The notes under the pieces: generated by a model
Told to the model about the DNA's origin: nothing
The model's database searches: none
What the model saw: the letters and a program-made list of their open reading frames with translations, nothing else
Part shown: in pieces, positions 21,538 through 32,745 of the stretch
Layout: each line of letters opens with the position of its first letter
Position numbering within the stretch: the stretch's first letter is position 1
Translations under genes and position numbers: made by a program
Origin: Citrus sinensis
Lineage: Eukaryota > Streptophyta > Magnoliopsida > Sapindales > Rutaceae
Assembly (NCBI RefSeq): GCF_022201045.2
Contig: NC_068563.1
Coordinates: 4,836,001 to 4,900,000, forward strand
DNA length: 64,000 nucleotides
Direction: 5' to 3'

Positions 21538-23029
21538 TTTATATATATATATATACTTTGTGTGTGTGTGTGTATGTCAAGCACAATGTAAAAGGATTCA
21601 TGATAACAAAAAAAGAAAATAAAAGCACGCTTGATCTAACATACCAACACAAAGACAAGCTCCTCACATTTTCAAAAATGACGAAGGCATGATAGCGTTA
21701 TGAAGGCAGTAGAGCGTGTCGTGCGGTGGTCCACGTAGTGGTGTCATGAGTCGCAAACACAATAGAGCTAGTGGTGTCGTACAACAGCAGCGGTGTAGAG
21801 GTAAATTGCATGGTGGCATGGAGGCAGATTGCGTTGATTTGATGCTATCGAGGCAGATTGTGTGGTGGTGGAGTTGGCATCGCTATCAAACCCACATAAG
21901 CTTGCATAAACCCGAAGGAGAGAACAAAAGTGAAGGAGATCTGTGAAAGAGAGATCAGTGAAGAAGAGAATGAAAGTAAATTTTTTGGTCTTATCAATTT
22001 TAAATACGCATAAACCCAACTCTCACACAGGTTTAGTTTATGCCGAATGGGCAGGAATTGAAATAGGAAATGAGAATCAAAATAAGTTGTTTACTTGAGC
22101 TATACAAATTAGAATCGAAATGAGTTAAATTATTTTAAATTACTAAAATGTCTTTAATCAACTATTGTCATAATTATTATTTTGTATTTTAATTACTGTG
22201 ATTATTTATTCAAAAGTTATTATTTTTAATTTTATTGTTAATTATTATTACTAACATTAATATATTAATTAATTATAACACTTTTTATCATTAATGACAA
22301 TAACAATAACAACAACAACAATTTTGTTTACAGCAGTTGTTGTTGATGGTGCTTTTGAAATGAATTAATAATAATAATAATAATTCCATTACAAAACAAA
22401 TAATAATCCATTTAAATAATAATAATAATCAAAGTCGTTGTCATCATTATCAACAACAATGACAAACACCAGATTGTCGTTGTCGACATTGTCGTCATCA
22501 TTAGATCATAACCATGGCCATTAAAATCGATAACGTTAAAAATGGCCCAAATAGAGAAGTAATCGGCAACTAGCTACTACTCCATAGTCGATAAACCAAT
22601 GACAACAATGACATTTGATTTTGGCAGCAATGATGAGATTTGACTCCAATGTTGTTCTTCTGTTGGAGCTCGATGCGAGGAGTTAAGGATTTGCTGCTGC
22701 TGCTTTTCTTTTTTCTTTTTTGCTAATTATATTTTTCAGTTAAAGAGGGGCTTTTTAGATATTTTAAAATGTGAAAAGATTAAAACCGAAAGTCCTAGGA
22801 ATAGGAGATTGGTTCTCAACCCTTTGGAAATCAATATTCCAAAACTTATTCTTAAATTTAGGTGGACTCCACGATTCTAATTCTGTTTTCCGCCTCTGTT
22901 TTGCAAAGTAAATGTTGTCAATGATTCCAGTTATAATCAGAGAAGTAAACACACTCTAAAAGATGGTATGATCACATTGTATTACAATAAGAAGTAATTA
23001 CCAAACATGATATTATAATATTTTAATAC
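21538..23029. other. Gene-free stretch with probable diverged MITE
   Basis: Contains low-complexity tracts (AAT, TCG and GTT trinucleotides at 22300-22520). Two end-like sequences, 'tgtttacttgagc..aattagaatcgaaatgag' near 22088 and its loose complement ending at about 22960 ('gtaaacacactc'), could bound an 870-bp MITE of the 'GTGTTTACTT..GGAATC' kind. The open stretch at 21716-21946 shows no domain and is not called. Confidence 0.4.
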
Positions 23030-24240
23030 TAGGTATTGGTTCATTCACAAACATACTACAACACTTTGAGAGAATATCAGTCGTCCACCGTAAGTTGACA
23101 AAAGTAATCTGTCAACCACTAATCCATTAGCTACTGTTTGTAAATGTTGATGTTATAAAGGTAACATAGTCTTTTAAGATAGAAAATGGTCTGATAAAAA
23201 ATGACATGTCATCCTCTGACAAAGTTTTAAAAAACAACATATCGTCCTATGATAACATTTAAAATATGACATGTCATTTTATTGGATGATGATGTCATTT
23301 TATTGGATGATGATGTCATTTCACTTATGTGAAACAACATCATTTGACCAGAACTAAAAAAAACAAAAAAACAAACATGCACAACATACACACACAATAA
23401 ATCTCTCCGTCTCTTTTTCTTTTCACGCGCACACACACACAACACAAAAGCAAAGCAACAGCCGATAGCATTCACGATCACTTATAAATGGCATGGTAGA
23501 TGTAGGGGCAGCCCGCAATCACCGACGCAACCTGCAATCGCATTCACTGATGTACCTCGCAGCTCGCCGACCGATTCTGCTACTCTGTGATCAGTTTTTC
23601 TCCACCAAATCTTTCTCTCTTCCTTGGTCTGTGATTGTTTTTACATTCTCACTATGAAAACGAACGTAGATACTATAGTTTTGAAATATTGCACTTGCAT
23701 CTCCAAAAAATAAAATCAATTGTACTGTAGATATCATGCTCTTGATATAATACTTTTTATTATTTCTAGCATAAAAGGTATCTTGACTTGTAAAAGGCAG
23801 ACTGCACTTCCCTTATTAATGCTACTGCCTGATCTGTTATATCCATTACTACAAATCTAGCTCCCTTAATCGCTAATTAAAAAAAAAGTAATATGTCAAC
23901 TTTGTAGGAAATTTTAATTAAGTTACGCAATATGAAAGGTCTTTAATGCCATATGCAATAGTCAATCTTTTAAGAAATTTAGGGATAAAATATTTATCCT
24001 AGATAATCTTAAGTAATAACACTAAGATTGTTGATAACTTCATTTTTGGAGCAATTATGTCTTTTTACCTTAATTTGAGTTTCAAGGATAAAATCGTCAT
24101 TTTATTATAATTTTGTTAACTTACATGACAGCTAATAGATTAGTGGTTGTCATATAAATTTTGTCAATTTAAGTTAGACGAGTGATACATTTTCAAAGTG
24201 TTGTAACATATTCGATAATAGAACAAATTAAAGATATACA
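23030..24240. mobile_element. Element with about 95-bp terminal inverted repeats
   Basis: The left arm (about 23040-23133) contains, in order, 'tacaacactttgag', 'agttgacaaaa', 'caaccactaatc' and 'attagct'. The right arm (about 24125-24235) carries the same phrases on the other strand. Central DNA of about 1 kb has no recognisable ORF. It includes a short direct repeat 'gtcattttattggatgatgat' at about 23274-23315. Long inverted arms suggest a Mutator-like or foldback element; no clear target duplication was found. Confidence 0.6.
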
Positions 24241-24719
24241 AATGATAATTTTTCTTAATACTATAAGGAGTTTACCATGCAATGAAGAGGGCCAAACATG
24301 CCCTAAAAACAATAAATCTTATTAATTTAAAAAATTACCTCTATTATTCTACTTTCTTTCGATCAATTCCTTGAACAAACTCATCCCTCGAGACCGGGGC
24401 AAAGTACGTAATTTAGCTCCCTTCAAACACAAGATTAACTCCTAACGTGGCGCCCTCTCATTAGCTAAAACAACTCAACCGCGCACACTACACACTCGTC
24501 CGCTCTCACAGTCGATCATCGCCCCACCTTCTTCTAATCTCTACCCCTTCAAACTTTGGTGCGTTAAATGCACTTACGACGGACTCAAACGGAGAGCCAG
24601 CGCGAGCCCCTTCGTCAAAATTCCAAAGCTACGTCGTTTTAATACGCAAAGCGGGAGAGTGTATCCACATAATTAATCGCAGATCTCGAATACCTAAACT
24701 CTAGTTATTTGATTTAACG
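24241..24719 (+). promoter_or_regulatory. Probable promoter and 5'UTR of gamma-COP
   Basis: The approximately 300 bp before the ATG at 24720 are GC- and C-rich relative to the surroundings (for example CTCACAGTCGATCATCGCC), as in 5' leaders of constitutively expressed plant genes. No unambiguous TATA box was identified, so the transcription start is not placed. Confidence 0.4.
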
Positions 24720-27700
24720 ATGGCTCAGCCTCTCGTGAAGAAAGATGACGATCGTGACGACGAAGGTACATTTCTCAATTTCATTTCTATTCTCCGATTC
24801 ATTTTTTTCCCTAATTAACTCCTTTTTTAAAATATTTAATCAACAAATCTGAGGTTATTTGTTACATAAGCAAATAGGTTATAGATCTGTGTAGTAGTAT
24901 GACTTATGGATCCAGTGCTGATACTCTACGGCGTCCTTTTCCTAGTTTCGGTTTCCTTTTAGTTGATCTGATTAGTTCTCAGTTTCTTTTGCTCCCAATT
25001 GCAATGCGGATTGTTAATTGTTCGGAATTACGTTTAATTTGAGTTGATCTGACGTGGACTGTTCTGTGATTTGGATCTGGGAGCCTTTCCATTGCTTTAT
25101 CACAAGTGTTTTTTTTTTTCCATAATTAAATTTAATCTGTATTGCCTTGTAGAAATTGCATAATTCTTATAGCTTGTAATTATTGTTTTCAACCAGCAGA
25201 GTACTCGCCATTCTTGGGAATTGAAAAGGGTGCTGTTTTGCAAGAAGCTAGAGTTTTCAATGACCCTCAGCTTGATCCCAGGAGATGCTCCCAGGTTTTC
25301 TTATTAATGCTGTTTTGTTTTGTATTTTCATTTGTGTTTATTAATGTAATAGAAACTGTTGTTTATTGAGTTTTGTTATTTGGTTTTTGTTTCCAGGTGA
25401 TCACAAAGCTACTCTATTTACTTAACCAAGGAGAAACATTCACGAAGGTAATTCAAATTATTTTTGTTTAATTATTTGAACGTTAGTTACATAGTTGAAA
25501 ATGTAGATCCGCGTTGTTTCTTCTAAAATATTATGCTATGATAATCCTTGTTGGATGATTTGCTTTTATGTTGGATCCGTAGATCAAATGTTATACTAAG
25601 CTGATCATCTTATGTTTGTTGTCCTTTTTTCCTCGCAATATATAGATTGAAGCCACAGAAGTTTTCTTTGCTGTGACAAAGCTTTTTCAATCAAGAGATA
25701 TAGGCTTAAGGAGAATGGTGTATTTGATGATAAAGGAACTTTCTCCATCTGCTGATGAGGTTTGATGCCCTAATTGAATTTCCTTTTGCTATAATTTTTA
25801 TATGTGGTTTTGTTATTTTTGAAAGTATACATTCTGATTGATCAATGGTCTTGTTTCAATAAAGGTTATTATTGTGACAAGCTCCCTTATGAAGGACATG
25901 ACTAGCAAGACCGATATGTATCGGGCTAATGCTATTCGTGTGCTTTGTCGGATAACGGATGGAACACTTCTGACCCAGATTGAGCGGTACTTGAAACAAG
26001 CAATTGTTGACAAGAATCCCGTGGTAGCTAGTGCAGCTTTAGTCAGTGGGATCCACTTACTCCAGGTACTTATTGATTATATCTAGTAACAATGGTTTGA
26101 TTTGTATGTCTAACATAACTTAGGTTTTTTTTTTGGTTGTGGGGGGGAGGGGGTGCAGATACTAATATGACTGTTGACATTTTGACAGACAACCCCGGAA
26201 ATTGTGAAAAGGTGGAGTAATGAGGTTCAGGAAGCTGTGCAATCAAGGGCAGCCTTGGTTCAGTTTCATGCATTGGCTTTGCTCCATCAGGTATGTTGAA
26301 TTTCTCGTTTTAGTTCTTTTCAAACCCTCCCTTTTAGAATTTGAAGTTGGTTATCATGTTGGAACCCCATCAATGATGTTATTTGATCGATTTGCCTGCA
26401 CAAATTTCAGTGTATACTTTTTAACCAATTGCTTTCACCTTGTAGACTGTGCCTGCGTTCAACACCTCCCCTTCCTCTTCCCCTTTAACAGAAAAAAAAA
26501 ATTGTAAATCTTTTTTTATTTACTAATTCTTAGTTTCCTTTGGAAGCCTTTATACTTCCTATCGGAAAATCATACATAGAAAATAATCTATTTGAAGTAA
26601 ATAGCTTCTTAGTAAATATCCATGCAAACGTTTGATGGATTAGTAATTTGCTTATTAAGTCAATGCATGGCAATTTTACTTAGGTTTGAGTGTTTCTCCA
26701 AATGGCTTAAAGATTGGATATGGCTGAAAGATTAGAAACATTACTAATTCTGAACTGACCCCCTGCTGTGGCAATGCCGCAGAAGTATAAATCATTGTTG
26801 TTTGGGGCTCGAACGTGAAATCCTGTTTTTACACGACTACCACTGAATTGATTTGTAGAGTTCACTAGCAAAACTGAATTGAGTTAATGCATGTAACATC
26901 TGCAGATACGGCAAAATGATCGCCTAGCTGTCAGCAAGTTGGTCACCAGTTTGACAAGGGGTACTGTTCGTTCACCTCTAGCTCAATGTCTCTTGATACG
27001 TTACACTACTCAGGTATATGACTGCTGCTGCAATATATTATTTGTCATAGGGTATATATTATTGTAGTTTTCATTGTGACTTGATCACAGGTCATTCGCG
27101 AGGCTGCAACCACTCAAACTGGGGACCGCCCTTTTTATGATTTTCTTGAGAGCTGTCTGCGCCATAAGGCGGAGATGGTGATCTTTGAGGCTGCTAGGGC
27201 AATCACTGAGCTCAATGGTGTCACAAACCGGGAATTGACTCCAGCAATTACTGTTCTCCAGCTCTTTTTAAGTTCTTCTAAGCCAGTGTTAAGATTTGCT
27301 GCTGTCCGCACTCTGAACAAGGTTGCTTGATTTTTCACTGTGCTAATATTAATTTGTTAATTGTTAGTGAATTTGTCAGTTTGTTCGGGGTAACAGAATT
27401 TACTTGGGAAATGTGTATGGAGCTGATTATAAATTTAACCGTCAATTAAATTACATTGGATAGAAACTTAAATCATTTTCATTTGGAATACTCAATTTTT
27501 ATAGCTCCTATTTTCGTTGGAAAGGAAATAATTTTCAATCTATGCTGACTACAAGGTTAAACTTTCTACAGGTGGCAATGACTCATCCAATGGCCGTCAC
27601 TAACTGCAACATTGATATGGAGAGTTTAATATCCGATCAGAACAGAAGCATTGCCACACTTGCTATCACTACACTTCTGAAAACTGGAAATGAGTCAAGT

Positions 27701-30596
27701 GTGGACCGTCTGATGAAGCAAATAACAAATTTCATGTCAGATATTGCTGATGAGTTCAAGATTGTTGTGGTTGAAGCCATAAGATCATTATGCTTGAAGT
27801 TTCCTTTGAAGTACAGATCCCTGTAAGTCAGATGTTGATGCCTTGTTCATTTGGCAAAGCTTTAGTTTTGACCAGATGCATAACTTTTCTGGGACATCAT
27901 CTCTTTTTGTGTTGTTTCACGAGTTCTATAGATCTTCTGCAACATAGCTAGCTAAACCTGGTTAGCGCTTTATTATGTTAGGATGAACTTTTTGAGCAAC
28001 ATTTTGAGAGAAGAAGGTGGATTTGAATACAAAAAGGCTATCGTAGATTCAATAGTGATCCTCATCAGAGATATCCCTGATGCAAAAGAAAATGGGTTGC
28101 TTCACCTATGCGAGTTCATTGAAGATTGTGAATTTACTTACCTTTCCACTCAGGTGGCCTTTTCCTCCATCAATATGATGCATATTTTTATTGATCTCTT
28201 GTAATTTTCCTTTTTCCTCCCTTACCTAACTTCTGTTTAACTATTCTTCATTTACATATTCCCAGATTCTCCATTTTCTAGGGACCGAAGGCCCAAAAAC
28301 TTCAGACCCTAGCAAGTATATCCGTTACATTTATAATCGTGTGCATCTTGAGAATGCAACTGTCCGGGCTGCTGCTGTGAGCACATTGGCAAAGTTTGGT
28401 GCTATGGTTGATGCATTGAAGGTATTATTAGCGGTTTCCCCTCCCCTTTTGTCCCTTTTCTCTAGCAACTATGATTTCTAGTTAGCTAATCAAATACTGA
28501 CGTAAGTCAAAATTCCCCTACTCTTTGTGCTGCAGCCTCGTGTTTTTGTTCTGTTGAGACGATGCCTGTACGATGGTGATGACGAGGCAAGTTTGTTTTT
28601 CATAAATCTTCTTCTGATGTATAAATCTAAGTTTTCCATTGTTAGTGTGTTAGCTCTTTTTTTTGGGTAATTGAGTTTTTTTTCTGAGGATCCTATATAA
28701 AAGTTTTTCCTGTCCAATTGATTGCTTTTAAGTATGTATCTCCTGCCTTATTTGCAGGTTCGTGACAGGGCAACTTTGTATCTGAATACAGTTGGCAGTG
28801 ATGGTGAAGTCATTGAAACTGATAAAGATGTGAAAGATTTTCTCTTTGGATCACTGGATATCCCACTTGCCAACATAGAGACAAGTTTGAAAAACTATGT
28901 GTGTTTCTCTGGTTCTATTATGCAGTTGTGCTATTAATTAAGTCATCATCTTATATGTTTGATGTGGATATAGGAGCCTGCAGAACAACCTTTTGATATT
29001 AATTCAGTGCCCAAGGAAGTTAAGACTCAGCCACTTGCTGAGAAGAAAGCTCCAGGTAAAATGCCAGCTGGTCTTGGTGCTCCTCCAAGTGGCCCCCCAT
29101 CTACTGTTGATGCATATGAGAAGCTGCTTTCTTCAATTCCAGAGTTTTCTGACTTCGGAAAGCTTTTCAAGGTTCTGTGATGGGATTTCCCTGTTTCTTT
29201 CATGGATTATATTTCTGCTTATGTTGTTTGCTTTTGTTCGGGATTACTAATTTTTTTTTTTTTTTGGTTTTTTCTTCCCCTGTATATCAGTCCGCAGCAC
29301 CTGTAGAGCTGACTGAAGCAGAAACAGAGTATGCTGTTAATGTTGTCAAACATATTTTTGACAAGCATGTTGTGTTCCAGTATAACTGTACTAACACAAT
29401 ACCAGAGCAACTACTGGAAAATGTAAGCACCAATTTTTTGAAGTGGTAGTTCATCTTCTCCAGTCTTTAGTTTTTGCAGCCTCTAAAATATATTTCTATG
29501 TCTACCATCAGGTCACTGTTATTGTGGATGCTTCTGAAGCTGAGGAATTTGCTGAACTAGCGTCAAAACCTCTGAGATCTCTTCCTTATGATTCACCCGG
29601 ACAGACCTTTGTGGCATTTGAAAAACCAGAAGGAGTCCCAGCTGTTGGAAAATTTTCTAACATGTTGAGATTCATTGTTAAAGAGGTGAAAGTTCTTGCT
29701 TGGTTTGTAGTCAAGAAGGTTTCCATTATCGCTGTGCTGGATCGTAGTATTGCACCATGATTACTGTTTTTACTTCTGTAACTGCTGCTTAACTGTAGTC
29801 AATCGAATCATTTAAACACCAAGCTAAAAAGTATTGTTGGTGGTTTCACTTATCAGACATTTGACCGTTTTTACTAGGTTGATCCAACAACTGGTGACGT
29901 AGAGGATGATGGTGTTGAAGATGAATATCAGTTAGAGGACCTTGAGGTTGTTGCAGCTGATTACGTGATGAAAGTAGGGGTCTCCAATTTCAGGAATGCA
30001 TGGGAAAGCATAGGCCCAGACTTTGAGCGTGTAGATGAATATGGCCTTGGCCCAAGGGAAAGTCTGGCTGAAGCTGTTAGTGCTGTCATCAGCCTTCTTG
30101 GCATGCAGCCTTGTGAGGTAAATTTAGTCATTCCTGTTATTACTTGCATAATTATTTGCCAATCATGGGAAAGTTATTCAAATTTATTACTGTTGCAAAT
30201 CTGTCTAAGAAAAATATTCTTTCTCAAAATGAGGATCTTAGAAGTTTGTTTTGTCATGGTTTGTCAGAAGCACAATCCTCAAAAGTTTTCTTTTTCTAGA
30301 TTACTAACAATTTCATCCTAGTCGGGGAATATTTCATTGATATTTATCTACTTTAGTCTGATGTCATTCTCCTTTTTCTTCACCCTGTTGGTCTTCTCTA
30401 GGGCACGGAAGTTGTTGCAAACAATTCAAGGTCACATACATGTCTACTGTCTGGTGTTTTCATTGGCAACGTCAAGGTCCTAGTGCGTTTGCAGTTTGGA
30501 ATTGATGGTCCAAAGGAGGTTGCAATGAAACTGGCCGTTAGATCCGAGGATGATAATGTCAGCGACATGATTCACGAGATTGTAGCTAGCGGCTGA
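24720..30596 (+). CDS. COPG: Coatomer subunit gamma (gamma-COP), complete
   Basis: Subunit of the COPI coat that forms Golgi-to-ER and intra-Golgi vesicles. It binds cargo dilysine tails and ARF1. Eighteen exons: 24720-24765, 25197-25294, 25397-25447, 25646-25759, 25865-26065, 26189-26290, 26906-27013, 27091-27321, 27572-27822, 27982-28153, 28266-28421, 28536-28586, 28758-28898, 28974-29171, 29291-29422, 29512-29685, 29878-30117, 30402-30596. They join to 886 codons, equal to the Arabidopsis protein. Residues 1 to about 550 form the adaptin-like HEAT trunk ([38 protein letters not shown]). A Pro/Ala/Lys-rich linker at about 595-620 follows. The appendage runs from about 640 to the end ([42 protein letters not shown]). 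Exon 2 has a NAGNAG acceptor and intron 12 a GC donor. Convergent with AGB1. Confidence 0.96.
26760..26880 (-). mobile_element. Possible tRNA-derived SINE in gamma-COP intron 6
   Basis: On the minus strand an A-box-like 'TTCAGTGGTAGTCG' is followed about 30 nt later by a B-box-like 'CGTTCGAGCCCC'. This is the spacing of internal RNA polymerase III promoters in tRNA-derived SINEs. The copy is degenerate and antisense to the host gene, and ends and target duplication could not be fixed. It lies in the 615-bp intron, which is unusually long for this gene. Confidence 0.45.
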
Positions 30597-31347
30597 AACT
30601 GAAAGCAATCATCATTTTTCCTTTTACCTGTACTCTGGCCTTTTTTAGTTTTTTTTGAACGAGATTAGGCAGATGGCTGCAGTAAAGACGAGCTTGTAGA
30701 AAAAACTTTTGGATTCCTGGATTGAGGGTTATTGGTGCTTTGGGAATTATTTGGGTCCGTCGAATGATAATAATATTCTTTGTATAATGCTCTAGCCAAA
30801 TTCTATTAGGAAGGAACTTTTTTTTTTTTGCCCTAATTTTGAAAGCCTTTTAAAGCGGGATTAAGTATAGGTGCCATCAAGCCTGCTTAATTTACTTACG
30901 CCCCCCATATACGCATATATGTATTTTAAGTTGTGACCTTGTTTACAGTGTCGTTATTACTAAGCAGATTGAATTTTGGAATGTATTATTCTCGTGCAAC
31001 AATGTCGATTTTTATTGGAAATTAAAACGTGTTTACTTAACGTTACTAATCTTCGTCATGCATGCTGATTTCTCGATGGTGTGATTCTCTGATTAATTAC
31101 TAGAACATCAAACAGATGCATCCAAGCATAATGAGGAGCATATGAAATAATTGAGAGGCATTCTCTTGACATATTTGGCATCCAGTGTAGCCATATAAGA
31201 ATGGGAACTAAGCGCATGCTGTGGCAAAATGCTGGAAACTAAAATAATTAGTTTGTTGGAATGATAGGTGACAATGGACTATGACATGATTATGCGACGA
31301 AACGGATACAGTATGATTTTTTCATATTAATGTTAATGTTGATTAGT

Positions 31348-31946
31348 AGGTAAAAGTTTGTTTTATCTCTATATTTTAATATCAGTGACTATTTAGTTTC
31401 TGTATTTTTAAAAATACCTCAAAATATCTTTATCCTTAAATTATTGGCATCATTTCTGTTACTTTTTATTTTTTTTAACTTGTTTTTACAATAATGTTTC
31501 TTTTTATGAAATTAATAAAAAAATTAAATTATCTATTTAACCCCAAAAATAAAATAAAAATAAAAATAACATATTAATTTTTGGGAAAGTTTACATGTGT
31601 CCAAAAAAAATTTATTGTAAAAATAATTAAATTACCTTTTTTTTAACATTATAAAAAAAAATATATTAACTCCTTAGCAGTGCATTCCAAAAAAGTAACA
31701 TATATTAATTTTGTTTCTATTTTATTTTTTGAGATTAAATTGATAATTAATTTTTTTCTTTTTACAAATGTCCAAAAAAAAATTATTGTAAGAGGGTAAT
31801 ATTGTAAAAATTAAGTCAAAAGCAACAAAAAGTAAGAGGAAATGTGCTAATAATTTAACGTCGGGAATGCTTTAAAATATTTTTAAAAATATAGGAATTA
31901 AACGAGTACTAACCTCAAAATATATGGACTAAATGAGATTTTACCC
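31348..31946. mobile_element. About 600-bp MITE, copy 1
   Basis: Left end AGGTAAAAGTTTG and right end ATTTTACCC are inverted. The similarity continues inward (CTATATTTTAA..TCAGTGACTATTTAG on the left, against its complement 'ggaattaaacgagtactaacctcaaaatat' on the right). Flanking 9-mers TTGATTAGT and TTGATAAGT match at 8 of 9, suggesting a Mutator-type 9-bp target duplication. No coding capacity. A relative with the same internal order is at about 42642-43252. Confidence 0.7.
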
Positions 31947-32436
31947 TTGATAAGTATTAACACAATTAATAAATGAATTTGATGAATAATCATGTCATAT
32001 CTGTATTAAACCACCTCAATACGATTATACAGTTATAACACGAATATCAATTAATATGTAGTAATATTATTGAAAAATAATTTATATATACATATATAAG
32101 ACTATATTAATTATTACATCATATTTCATATTATGTTATAAATTTATTCATGTCATATTTAGATTATGTTAGCTTATTCATTAATTTTTTTAATGATAAT
32201 TTTGACATTTTGTTATTTTTTTAAATTGATTTTTAATTTTTTTGGCATTAATTATGTTAAACAAATTGTGTCCGTATTTCAATTTCTGAACAAAATTAAC
32301 AAGTGAGCCGTATAAGTGTTTGCTTAAATTTGATACGACACAATTGCACGAATTATCACCACTAATTGGAACTAGCTGGTTAAGGCACAATAAATAAATA
32401 AAAAATAATGCTTTTCCACTGGAATGAATGTAGCTC

Positions 32437-32438
<2 letters not shown>

Positions 32439-32471
<33 letters not shown>
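32439..32471. repeat. (GA)n microsatellite
   Basis: Uninterrupted GA tract downstream of the AGB1 stop codon, in intergenic or far 3'UTR DNA. Confidence 0.9.
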
Positions 32472-32475
<4 letters not shown>

Positions 32476-32745
32476 CTGAGAAAGTGGAAACAACTGAATT
32501 GCTGCTTCTACTAGTTCAGATTCTCGAACAATTTTTTTTTCTTTTTTTTTTTTTCACCTAGTCAAACGGTCAGTGTTTCACATGGAGATTACAAGAAGCC
32601 ACAGCAAATGATTACAATTTCTCAAACCACATTAACTAGTTAAAAATACAAAGGAATCTATCAAGGAAGCAAGAAGCAGCAAAATGACGTAAGCCAGAAC
32701 CTGAGATTTAAGAGAAGATTCACAAGCCTTTCACTCCCCAAGGAC

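Larger units (their letters stand above)
30597..32745. other. Convergent intergenic region between gamma-COP and AGB1
   Basis: The first 250 bp or so are gamma-COP 3'UTR. A 599-bp MITE lies at 31348-31946. AT-rich DNA follows, with a (GA)n tract at 32439-32471. 32520-32745 is probably AGB1 3'UTR. No gene or RNA gene seen. Confidence 0.5.

Noticed and set aside
21716..22019. Small open frames on both strands
   Set aside because: No domain, no splice partners, no coding-like neighbours; inside repeat-rich DNA.
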